From Citrobacter amalonaticus Y19 (GTDB lineage Bacteria; Pseudomonadota; Gammaproteobacteria; Enterobacterales; Enterobacteriaceae): a stretch of DNA of 64,000 nt. The notes beneath the pieces were generated by a model. The model saw only the letters and a list, made by a program, of their open reading frames with translations. It was not told where the DNA came from and did not search any database. The stretch spans positions 3,472,001-3,536,000 of the forward strand of contig NZ_CP011132.1 of assembly GCF_000981805.1 (NCBI RefSeq), in the 5' to 3' direction. Both the position numbers and the translations under genes were made by a program. How positions within the stretch are numbered: the first letter of the stretch is position 1; every line of letters begins with the position of its first letter. Shown in pieces: positions 50,676-58,296 of this stretch.

Positions 50676-50696
50676 TACACTAAAACATTTAGTGTA
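50676..50696. promoter_or_regulatory. Second palindrome, TACACTAAA-aca-TTTAGTGTA
   Basis: Nine-base perfect arms with a 3-base spacer, about 140 bases upstream of the PTS start. It could be a second operator or belong to an element ending here. No T run follows, so a terminator is unlikely. Confidence 0.6.
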
Positions 50697-50903
50697 CAGA
50701 ACGACGTATGCCAAATTACACCTGCCGTTTTCTGAAGCGTCGGGGACTGAAGAAAGGGTATCAGGAGAATCGAATGCGTCTGCCACGCGACGGGGACTCC
50801 GTGCCGGGGTTTGCCCTTTCGGGCTGGAAACCCCGTTGCTGGTTTACTGTGACTGACTTCAGCATGTGCGTCAGTCATCGTCCGTTCTTTGCTTTCGCGG
50901 CGG
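50697..50903. other. Hairpin-rich gene-free stretch downstream of bglJ
   Basis: Two strong inverted repeats: a stem CGGGGTTT / AAACCCCG around GCCCTTTCGGGCTGG (about 50815-50835), and TGACTGAC / GTCAGTCA (about 50849-50877). Open frames on both strands have poor starts and unusual composition. It may be a bglJ 3' structure or a small RNA. I do not recognise a family. Confidence 0.4.
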
Positions 50904-51536
50904 CTAAAGCAAAATATCCGCTGCATGCAGTAAACCGGCGTCAGAATTGACGCCCAGTTTCGACATCACATTAAACTTGTGCGCCCGGATGGTCTTAATA
51001 TTCCGCGCCAGTTCAATCGCAATTTGCGGCATTGAGTAACCATTAGACATAAAGCGCAAAATCTCACGCTCAGTTGGGCTCAGCATGCGACTCTGATTGA
51101 GATACCAGAGATTGCTGTTACTTTCGCTGATCCGCCGCGTGCCGCTCAATGCGGTAAATAACGCATCCTGTAGCGCAGGGAGCGAGTTTTCTTTACTCAG
51201 CACACCATCTAACGGGGAGGGTGACAGCGCGCTGATTAAACGCGCTTCAACATCATCTTCCGCAATAACCAGACGACGCATCCCAGGATAATTTTCGGCC
51301 AGTTCGATCAGGCTCATTAGCCCCACTCGCCTGGCTTTTCGGATCGAGGAGAGAGAAAAAATAACGGCAGAAAAAACTGTCGTACTCATCGCCTGTTGAA
51401 AATCATCCAGTGTCAAATAAAGATGCAGTTTATATTGGTTATCTGAGGCTACGTTAAATAGATTCTGAATACCAATACCACTCATGACACATTTTTCTAT
51501 GAGTGCGACATTTCGCGTACGTTTTCTATTTTCCAT
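50904..51536 (-). CDS. bglJ: BglJ, LuxR-type partner of RcsB
   Basis: 210 residues. The C-terminal LuxR/FixJ helix-turn-helix is intact (LSPTEREILRFMSNGYSMPQIA...KTIRAHKFNVMSKLGV, about 150-200). It ends at AADILL, 15 residues before the E. coli protein, which continues with a Cys/His-containing tail. BglJ forms a heterodimer with RcsB that activates bgl and other H-NS-silenced promoters. It overlaps yjjQ by 40 bases and is co-transcribed with it. Confidence 0.93.
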   Translation of the reverse strand: MENRKRTRNVALIEKCVMSGIGIQNLFNVASDNQYKLHLYLTLDDFQQAMSTTVFSAVIFSLSSIRKARRVGLMSLIELAENYPGMRRLVIAEDDVEARLISALSPSPLDGVLSKENSLPALQDALFTALSGTRRISESNSNLWYLNQSRMLSPTEREILRFMSNGYSMPQIAIELARNIKTIRAHKFNVMSKLGVNSDAGLLHAADILL

Positions 51537-52219
51537 TCCGCTGACTCTCCATATACTGAAGGTAAATTCAGCTCTCTGACTCCCTGAGAACTGTTAATCC
51601 ATGCGTACAATTCCGCATTACTGTGTAGTGATAATCGACGCATGGCGCTGTTTTTCTGGGCACTGATGGTTTTATTACTTTTCTTAAGTAACGCTGCAAT
51701 CTGATTGATCCCCCAACCTTTCCCCAGCAGGCGCAATACTTTTCGCTCTGATAGCGTCAACAGGATAGCGTGAGAACTAAATGCCAGATGTTCTAACAGG
51801 GGTGGCGACAGCAACGTTTTGCTGATTCGGTCAGGACTGTTATGCCCAGAACGGATGGTGCTTACCAGACTCTCAATCGGTTCGATATCAGACAGCAGCG
51901 TACTAGAGGGACGCATCAGCAATTCGACCGCCTGCGCGTAATACGCGCGCGACACCAAGAAAACCCAGTGGATATCGCGATATTGAGAAAGGAGTGTATA
52001 GAATCGCTCACAGACAGTGCGAGGGTGTTGACACTCACCGGTTAAATCCACGATCGCCAACTCTGCTCGCCGTAGCTGTAGTGGCGTGAGTTCTTCTACA
52101 CCCCCGCAAGAAGTAAGCTCATACTCTGGCAAATGCAGTCGCATAACTCCGTGGAATCCCGCCTGTATAACAGGGACCTTACTGATGACAATTCCGTTTT
52201 TGCAGCATCCTGGCAACAT
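51497..52219 (-). CDS. yjjQ: YjjQ, LuxR-type regulator
   Basis: 240 residues, one fewer than E. coli YjjQ. Degenerate receiver-like N-terminus and a C-terminal LuxR helix-turn-helix (LTLSERKVLRLLGKGWGINQIAALLKKSNKTISAQKNSAMRR, about 155-197). In E. coli YjjQ represses motility, capsule and other targets when released from H-NS. First gene of yjjQ-bglJ. The A/T-rich upstream DNA fits H-NS silencing. Confidence 0.95.
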   Translation of the reverse strand: MLPGCCKNGIVISKVPVIQAGFHGVMRLHLPEYELTSCGGVEELTPLQLRRAELAIVDLTGECQHPRTVCERFYTLLSQYRDIHWVFLVSRAYYAQAVELLMRPSSTLLSDIEPIESLVSTIRSGHNSPDRISKTLLSPPLLEHLAFSSHAILLTLSERKVLRLLGKGWGINQIAALLKKSNKTISAQKNSAMRRLSLHSNAELYAWINSSQGVRELNLPSVYGESAEWKIENVREMSHS

Positions 52220-52490
52220 ATATCCTCCACATTCATATGAATTTATCTACTATTAAATGGATCGCGTTTGTATTAATACATACAAAAATGCAATGCACAA
52301 AAATAGAATAATAGACAATATGAATTGTTTATCCTTGGTGTTTTTCTTTAATTTCGCAAGGGGTGGTTATACAACTTTCAGAGGGTATAACACAAGTCGA
52401 TATTGTTAATATGGTCGTTATACTCCTGAACGGGACATTAAACATTCTTATTTTATATAGGATTTTTCTATTCATCCAAATTTGGACAAA
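52220..52490. promoter_or_regulatory. A/T-rich region upstream of yjjQ
   Basis: This 271-base gap is visibly A/T rich (runs such as AAAAATAGAATAATAGACAATATG) compared with its neighbours. It holds the yjjQ promoter and, in E. coli, an H-NS-bound silencer. A 67-codon open frame on the plus strand looks like chance in low-GC DNA. Confidence 0.6.
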
Positions 52491-53369
52491 TTATTTATTC
52501 TTAATTAATTCCCGATATGCCTTCGGAGACAACATTAAATGCTTTTTAAAGAAACGGGAAAAATAAGTTACATCACTGAATCCCAGATAATCGGAGATCT
52601 GGCTTACGGTCATGCTGGTATATTGCAGGCTGCGTTTGGCTTCAAGCAGCAACCGCTGATGCAAAACGTTTAATGCGCTGCAATGATGAAATTCACGGCA
52701 TAACTGATTCAGATAATTTGCAGAGAGGCCGATTCGTTGCGCGTATTCTGTAAGAGGAAGATGCTCACGATAGTGGCTCTCAATCTGCCGGGCAAAAAGA
52801 CGTAGCGCGCTACGCCGGCGCGCCAGGGCGTCATTCGATTGCAAAATAGGCTGACTCTGCCGACGAAGCCAGACCAGCAGCGCACTCAACAACGAAAACA
52901 ACATCATTTCCCGCGCCTCATTATCCGTCTGATACTCCTTCTGCAAGGCGGAAAAAAGCGTACGGATGTGACTGCGGGACTGAGCCACCGGTACGCACTG
53001 CGGGCTATTCAGCAAAGGGAGCGGCTGTGGAAACTGAGACTCCAGACGGCCAATCAGCGGCAGCGCCAGAGAAAGAACGTAGCCCTGGGTTCCGGGGGAA
53101 AAGCGAAAGCCGTGGACACAAAGCGCAGGGACGACCTGAATACAAGCATCGCGCCTCACCGTTGTCTGCCCCTCGATTTCAATCGTTGCCTCACCCCGAT
53201 GCAAGTAAAGCAACTGGACTATTTCAGCATGTTGATGCACCCGAATATGCCATTCATACAAACTGCTACGCTGATGAATCGACTCACAGTGCAGCAGATC
53301 GGGGGTTGGCCATCCCTGTTGTTCACCATACAGTTTAAAAACGGGAATAACGTCAGCCAGTTGCATCAT
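52491..53369 (-). CDS. AraC-family regulator, probably of pobA
   Basis: 292 residues (an alternative ATG three bases later gives 291), with GAGGAAAA as ribosome site. N-terminal cupin-like sensing domain (about 1-165) and a C-terminal AraC double helix-turn-helix (about 195-290): LTEYAQRIGLSANYLNQLCREF and VSQISDYLGFSDVTYFSRFFKKH. It begins 9 bases after the pobA stop on the same strand, so it is likely co-transcribed. It resembles PobR/PobC-type activators of 4-hydroxybenzoate hydroxylase, though those are usually divergent from pobA. Confidence 0.88.
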   Translation of the reverse strand: MMQLADVIPVFKLYGEQQGWPTPDLLHCESIHQRSSLYEWHIRVHQHAEIVQLLYLHRGEATIEIEGQTTVRRDACIQVVPALCVHGFRFSPGTQGYVLSLALPLIGRLESQFPQPLPLLNSPQCVPVAQSRSHIRTLFSALQKEYQTDNEAREMMLFSLLSALLVWLRRQSQPILQSNDALARRRSALRLFARQIESHYREHLPLTEYAQRIGLSANYLNQLCREFHHCSALNVLHQRLLLEAKRSLQYTSMTVSQISDYLGFSDVTYFSRFFKKHLMLSPKAYRELIKNK

Positions 53370-53378
53370 TTTTCCTCA

Positions 53379-54566
53379 TCATTCACCGACTGTCTCGTAA
53401 GGCAGTCCGACGTAGTTTTCCGCAATCGTCGTCAGTCCGGCCTTCGAGCCCAGATGGTACTGGCGATCCGCCTCCTGCATCTTGCGCTCAAAGTCGCTTT
53501 TGTTCTGGAAATCATGCAGCAGGTGGGTCATAAACCAACTGAATCTCTCTCCTTTCCACACCCGGTTAAGGGCCAGACGGGAATAGGTCGCCAGCAGGTC
53601 ACTGCGCCCGTGTTGATAGTACTGCATCAATATACGCCATAAATAATTCACGTCGGACGCGGCAAGATTCAATCCCTTTGCGCCTGTCGGCGGAACGATA
53701 TGCGCCGCATCACCGACCAGAAAGAGCCTGCCATATTGCATGGGTTCCACCACGTAACTGCGTAACGGTGCAATGCTCTTTTCAAGTGAGTGACCAGTCA
53801 CTAACTTTGTGGCGAGATCATCAGGCAGCCGCCGTTTCAGCTCGCCCCAGAAGCGGTCATCGCTCCAGGATTCCACCCGCTCGCTGAGCGGAACCTGCAA
53901 ATAGTAGCGACTTCTTGTTAGTGAGCGCTGACTACAAAGTGCAAAACCGCGCTCATGATGCGCATAAATCAACTCCGGATTGACTGGCGGTGTATCGGCA
54001 AGCAACCCCAACCAGCCAAAAGGCCAGATACTTTCATACTCGCGGATAAGATCACGCGGGATACTTTGTCGTGAAATACCGTGGAATCCATCACACCCAG
54101 CAATGAAATCACACTCAATGCGGCACTTCTCCCCCTTTTTCTCAAACGTGACTGAGGGGTGGTCACTTTTGGCATCGTGAATATCAACCTGCTGGACGCC
54201 ATAAATCGTGGGCGCACCACACTCGCTACGTGCCTGCATCAGGTCTCGTGTCACTTCCGTCTGCCCGTAGACCATTACGCTTTTGCCGCCGGTTAATTCG
54301 CTCAGCGCGACGGGAATGCGTTTGCCATCAAAAATAAACTCAACGCCATGATGTACCAGACCTTCGCTGTCCATACGCTGCGCCACGCCAGCTTCCCGCA
54401 AGAGCGAGACCGTCCCACTCTCAAGGATCCCCGCCCGGATACGCCCCAGCACATACTCCGGCGTCTGACGTTCAATGATGAGTGTGCGGATCCCCGCCTT
54501 ATGCAACAACTGACCCAACAGCAGCCCGGAAGGTCCTGCTCCAATAATTGCGACCTGAGTTTTCAT
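53379..54566 (-). CDS. pobA: 4-Hydroxybenzoate 3-monooxygenase
   Basis: 395 residues from the ATG at 54564-54566, the length of Pseudomonas PobA (394). FAD/NADPH aromatic hydroxylase motifs are all present: GAGPSGLLLG (residues 9-18), the DG motif GCDGFHGISR (about 158-167), and GD motif VGDAAHIVPPTGAKGLNLAASDV (about 286-308). The substrate-binding segment ALCSQRSLTRSRYYLQ has the expected Ser, Arg and Tyr residues. It converts 4-hydroxybenzoate to protocatechuate. No pca ring-cleavage gene is in the window. Inserted between yjjQ and yjjP relative to K-12. Confidence 0.95.
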   Translation of the reverse strand: MKTQVAIIGAGPSGLLLGQLLHKAGIRTLIIERQTPEYVLGRIRAGILESGTVSLLREAGVAQRMDSEGLVHHGVEFIFDGKRIPVALSELTGGKSVMVYGQTEVTRDLMQARSECGAPTIYGVQQVDIHDAKSDHPSVTFEKKGEKCRIECDFIAGCDGFHGISRQSIPRDLIREYESIWPFGWLGLLADTPPVNPELIYAHHERGFALCSQRSLTRSRYYLQVPLSERVESWSDDRFWGELKRRLPDDLATKLVTGHSLEKSIAPLRSYVVEPMQYGRLFLVGDAAHIVPPTGAKGLNLAASDVNYLWRILMQYYQHGRSDLLATYSRLALNRVWKGERFSWFMTHLLHDFQNKSDFERKMQEADRQYHLGSKAGLTTIAENYVGLPYETVGE

Positions 54567-54854
54567 CACATTCCTCGTCTGCATGGTTGATTATTTGTTT
54601 AATCAATGTTGAATAAAAGTTTCAAATTGCATTTTTGATAAGCAGTCACAGAAAAAGAAGGTTCAAATGCGGGCAAAAATTGCACTTTTCACCGATTTGG
54701 CAAAACTGTGGAGCGGTTCAAATTCTGGTAACCATATGGCCGGTTCTTTTTTCAACAGAAAGATTGATCTCAGCCGGAGCCAAAAAATGCGCGCTTCGTG
54801 ATACAAAGGAGTCATTCGACAGTACGCAACGCGTCTTTTCAGCCAGGGCGAGTC

Positions 54855-55631
54855 ATGCAAGAAGAGCAGTCATTACAGCGAACGGTTACACGGTTATGCA
54901 TTCAGTGTGGGCTTTTTTTACTGCAACACGGCGCGGAGAGCGCATTGGTTGATGAACTTTCTACCCGACTCGGGCTGGCATTGGGGATGGACAGCGTCGA
55001 AAGCGCAATCTCCTCCAACGCTATCGTTCTGACCACCATTAAAGACGGGCAATGCCTGACCTCCACGCGAAAAAACCAGGATCGCGGCATTAATATGCAC
55101 GTGGTCACCGAGGTTCAGCACATCGTCATTCTCGCCGAACACAAACTACTGGATTACAAAGACGTCGAGAAACGTTTCAGTCAGGTCAGACCCTTGCGCT
55201 ATCCGCGCTGGCTGGTCGCGCTGATGGTCGGCCTCTCCTGCGCCTGCTTCTGTAAGCTCAATAACGGTGGTTGGGATGGCGCGGTGATTACCTTTTTCGC
55301 CAGTATGGTGGCGATGTATATTCGCCAGTTACTGGCGCATCGTCATTTGCATCCGCAGATCAACTTTTGCGTTACCGCGTTTGTCGCGACCACCATTTCC
55401 GGTCTGATGCTGCATCTTCCCACCTTTAGCCAGACGCCCACAGTGGCAATGGCCGCCAGCGTCCTGCTGCTGGTTCCCGGCTTTCCGCTGATCAATGCGG
55501 TGGCAGATATGTTTAAAGGACACATTAATACCGGTCTGGCGCGCTGGGCTATCGCCAGCCTGCTGACGCTCGCGACCTGCGTGGGCGTGGTCATGGCACT
55601 AACGCTTTGGGGGCTTCGCGGATGGGTATAA
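54855..55631 (+). CDS. yjjP: YjjP, ThrE-family inner-membrane exporter subunit
   Basis: 258 residues from the ATG at 54855 (MQEEQSLQRTVTRLCIQ); E. coli YjjP has 256. Soluble N-terminal domain with GAESALVDELSTRLGLALG, then five hydrophobic helices from about residue 115 on. YjjP works with YjjB; the pair has been reported as a succinate exporter in E. coli. Overlaps yjjB by 10 bases. Confidence 0.93.
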   Translation: MQEEQSLQRTVTRLCIQCGLFLLQHGAESALVDELSTRLGLALGMDSVESAISSNAIVLTTIKDGQCLTSTRKNQDRGINMHVVTEVQHIVILAEHKLLDYKDVEKRFSQVRPLRYPRWLVALMVGLSCACFCKLNNGGWDGAVITFFASMVAMYIRQLLAHRHLHPQINFCVTAFVATTISGLMLHLPTFSQTPTVAMAASVLLLVPGFPLINAVADMFKGHINTGLARWAIASLLTLATCVGVVMALTLWGLRGWV

Positions 55632-56095
55632 TCGATTTCATTCTCGCGCTGATGCAGGACATGTTGCTTTCCGCAATCCCCGCGGTCGGGTTCGCAATGG
55701 TCTTTAATGTCCCGCACCGCGCGCTGCCCTGGTGTGCGCTGCTTGGCGCACTCGGTCACGGTTCGCGGATGGTGATGATGACCGCCGGATTTAATATTGA
55801 ATGGTCCACGTTTGTCGCCTCGCTGCTCGTCGGTAGCATTGGCATTCAGTGGTCGCGCTGGTATCTGGCGCATCCCAAAGTGTTTACCGTTGCGGCGGTG
55901 ATCCCAATGTTCCCGGGAATTTCAGCCTACACGGCGATGATTTCGGCGGTGAAAATCAGCCACTTCGGCTACAGCGAACCGTTGATGATTACGCTGCTGA
56001 CCAATTTCCTGAAAGCCTCGTCGATTGTGGGCGCGCTTTCGATCGGACTCTCCGTGCCTGGCCTGTGGTTTTACCGTAAACGTCCGCGCGTTTAA
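55622..56095 (+). CDS. yjjB: YjjB, ThrE/DUF3815 membrane partner of YjjP
   Basis: 157 residues from the ATG at 55622 (MGIIDFILALMQDML), equal to E. coli YjjB. Four hydrophobic helices with the conserved VIPMFPGISAYTAM near residues 95-108. Together with YjjP it forms a split ThrE-type carrier. Translationally coupled to yjjP. Confidence 0.93.
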   Translation: MGIIDFILALMQDMLLSAIPAVGFAMVFNVPHRALPWCALLGALGHGSRMVMMTAGFNIEWSTFVASLLVGSIGIQWSRWYLAHPKVFTVAAVIPMFPGISAYTAMISAVKISHFGYSEPLMITLLTNFLKASSIVGALSIGLSVPGLWFYRKRPRV

Positions 56096-56191
56096 TCGCT
56101 GCGGCAGGCGCATCCCTGCCGCTCCTCCTCATCGGTGTGTTACTATAGAAGCAGTGTCCCTTCCCGGTTGCAGTCGGTATTGAGAAACGTT

Positions 56192-56731
56192 ATGTCATCC
56201 AGAATTTTGACCCCGGACGTCATTGGTATTGACGCCTTATTACACGATCATCAGACGGTGCTGGCGAAGTCAGAAGGCGGCGCGGTGGCGGTGTTTGCCA
56301 ATAACGCCCCGGCCTTTTACGCGCTGACCCCCGCTCGTCTGGCACAACTGCTGGCGCTCGAAGAAAAGCTCGCCCGACCGGGGAGCGATGTGACGCTGGA
56401 TGCGCAGTTTTATGAAGAACCGCAACCTGTGCCGGTCGCCGTACCGCTGGGAAAATTCGCCATGTACCCCGCCTGGCAGCCGGATGCCGACTTTCAGCGC
56501 CAGGCCGCGCTGTGGGGCGTGGCGTTAAGAGAGCCGGTCACCGCCGAAGAACTGGCCTCATTCGTGGCCTACTGGCAAGCGGAAGGCAAAGTTTTTCATC
56601 ACGTGCAATGGCAACAAAAACTGGCGCGCAGCGTCCAGATCGGCCGCGCGAGCAACGGTGGCCTGCCAAAGCGCGATGTAAACACGGTCAGCGAACCAGA
56701 TAATCAAATTCCACCGGGTTTTAGAGGTTAA
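56192..56731 (+). CDS. dnaT: DnaT primosomal protein I
   Basis: 179 residues from the ATG at 56192 (MSSRILTPDVIGIDALL), the E. coli length. N-terminal oligomerisation domain, then the ssDNA-binding region about 85-150 with MYPAWQPDADFQRQAALWG. DnaT acts in PriA/PriB-dependent replication restart. Two bases upstream of dnaC, in one operon. Confidence 0.96.
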   Translation: MSSRILTPDVIGIDALLHDHQTVLAKSEGGAVAVFANNAPAFYALTPARLAQLLALEEKLARPGSDVTLDAQFYEEPQPVPVAVPLGKFAMYPAWQPDADFQRQAALWGVALREPVTAEELASFVAYWQAEGKVFHHVQWQQKLARSVQIGRASNGGLPKRDVNTVSEPDNQIPPGFRG

Positions 56732-56733
56732 CC

Positions 56734-57471
56734 ATGAAAAACGTTGGCGATCTGATGAAACGTCTGCAAAAAATGATGCCAGCCCATATCGAACCCGCGT
56801 TCAAAACGGGTGAAGAGCTACTGGCCTGGCAGAAGGAGCAAGGTGAAATTCGCGCCGCTGCGCTGGCTCGCGAAAATCGGGCAATGAAAATGCAGCGCAC
56901 CTTTAACCGTTCTGGCATCCGTCCATTACATCAGAACTGCTCATTCGATAACTATCATGTTGAATGCGAAGGCCAGATGAATGCGCTGAGCAAAGCGCGC
57001 CAGTATGTGGAAGAGTTCGATGGCAACATCGCCAGTTTTATCTTCTCCGGCAAACCAGGGACGGGGAAAAACCACCTCGCCGCGGCAATCTGCAACGAAC
57101 TGCTGCTGCGCGGAAAGTCGGTGCTGATTATCACCGTGGCGGACATCATGTCGGCGATGAAAGAGACGTTCAGCAATCGCCAGACCAGCGAAGAACAGTT
57201 GCTGAACGATCTCAGCAATGTTGATCTGCTGGTCATTGATGAGATCGGCGTGCAAACCGAATCGCGCTATGAAAAGGTCATCATCAACCAGATCGTCGAT
57301 CGTCGTTCCTCCTCAAAACGTCCGACCGGCATGCTCACCAACAGCAATATGGAAGAAATGACCAAACTGCTGGGTGAGCGCGTGATGGATCGCATGCGAC
57401 TGGGCAACAGCCTGTGGGTGATCTTCAACTGGGACAGTTTCCGCAGCCGGGTAACCGGCAAAGAGTATTAA
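56734..57471 (+). CDS. dnaC: DnaC helicase loader
   Basis: 245 residues, the E. coli length. AAA+ core with Walker A SGKPGTGKNHLAAA (about residues 98-111; the Asn after Lys is usual in DnaC), Walker B LLVIDEIG (about 165-172) and an Arg finger region near ERVMDRMR. The N-terminal 50 residues bind DnaB. It loads DnaB helicase onto ssDNA at oriC and restart forks. Confidence 0.97.
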   Translation: MKNVGDLMKRLQKMMPAHIEPAFKTGEELLAWQKEQGEIRAAALARENRAMKMQRTFNRSGIRPLHQNCSFDNYHVECEGQMNALSKARQYVEEFDGNIASFIFSGKPGTGKNHLAAAICNELLLRGKSVLIITVADIMSAMKETFSNRQTSEEQLLNDLSNVDLLVIDEIGVQTESRYEKVIINQIVDRRSSSKRPTGMLTNSNMEEMTKLLGERVMDRMRLGNSLWVIFNWDSFRSRVTGKEY

Positions 57472-57531
57472 GACCATTCTTAGACTGAGCGGCGCTATAC
57501 TTCGACGAAGGTCTATACACGAGTAATCATA

Positions 57532-58023
57532 ATGAAAACGACAAAACGTTTGCTGTGCTGCGCGATCGCGGCCAGCGCCTGCTTCGCAGCCAATACTTTC
57601 GCCGCCTCCTGGCAAGACTCTCTTTCCAGTGCTGCCAGTGAACTGAGCAAGCAGAGTACCACTTCGTCGCAAAACGGCACGTCGCTCTCTTCCCTGACCA
57701 GCCTGCTCAATGGCGGCAACCAGGCGCTGAGTGCGAACAACATGAATAACGCGGCCGGGATTTTACAGTACTGCGCGAAGCAGAAGCTGGCTTCCGTTAC
57801 CGATGCGGAAAATGTGAAAAATCAGGTACTGGATAAACTGGGTCTCGGCGCAACCGAGCAAAAACAGGACACCAACTATCTGGATGGTATTCAGGGTCTG
57901 CTCAACACCAAAGATGGTCAGCAGCTTAACCTGAACAATATCGGCAGTACGCCACTCGCAGAAAAAGTGAAAACCAAAGCCTGCGACCTGGTGCTCAAAC
58001 AGGGTATGAACTTTATTTCCTGA
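57532..58023 (+). CDS. yjjA: YjjA, secreted DUF2501 protein
   Basis: 163 residues. Signal peptide to about residue 24 (MKTTKRLLCCAIAASACFAANTFA), then a Ser/Gln-rich stretch and a helical C-terminus with two Cys (QYCAKQK and KACDLV) that could form a disulfide. Predicted periplasmic; function unknown. It has its own 60-base upstream gap and a following GC hairpin. Confidence 0.92.
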   Translation: MKTTKRLLCCAIAASACFAANTFAASWQDSLSSAASELSKQSTTSSQNGTSLSSLTSLLNGGNQALSANNMNNAAGILQYCAKQKLASVTDAENVKNQVLDKLGLGATEQKQDTNYLDGIQGLLNTKDGQQLNLNNIGSTPLAEKVKTKACDLVLKQGMNFIS

Positions 58024-58030
58024 TTTCCGA

Positions 58031-58067
58031 CGCCGCGTTTTGGCCGTTTTCCGCCAGACGCGGCGCT
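58031..58067 (+). terminator. Probable terminator of yjjA
   Basis: CGCCGCGT / ACGCGGCG 8-bp stem with a 19-base loop, followed by CTTCTTGCCCCTTTT. Confidence 0.55.
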
Positions 58068-58296
58068 TCTTGCCCCTTTTCGCCCTTCTCTTTTGCCCAT
58101 CCCAGGGATGACGGGAAGTGACGACGATCAAAAAAAGTCTCTTTCTAAACCAATTCTGAATAACAACGTAATTAAATGTCACTAGAATTGCAGCTAAGTG
58201 ACAACCCCATTACATTGTACGTTCTGTAAACGCTGAGCTGCCAGTCGAACGCCTGGTTTAGAGCCTTATCGCAAGGCTATTTGTGAGGATCGTCCG

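Noticed and set aside
50675..50926. 83-codon minus-strand frame after bglJ
   Set aside because: It overlaps the bglJ 3' end and the hairpin stretch, has no clear ribosome site or family, and spans one of the PTS palindromes. Kept only as part of the unexplained stretch.
52363..52566. 67-codon plus-strand frame in the yjjQ upstream region
   Set aside because: A/T-rich DNA, hydrophobic low-complexity product, no convincing ribosome site, and it runs into the 3' end of the AraC gene on the other strand.
54798..54854. In-frame extension upstream of yjjP
   Set aside because: The E. coli protein starts at the equivalent of 54855; the extra 19 codons have no conservation that I recall.
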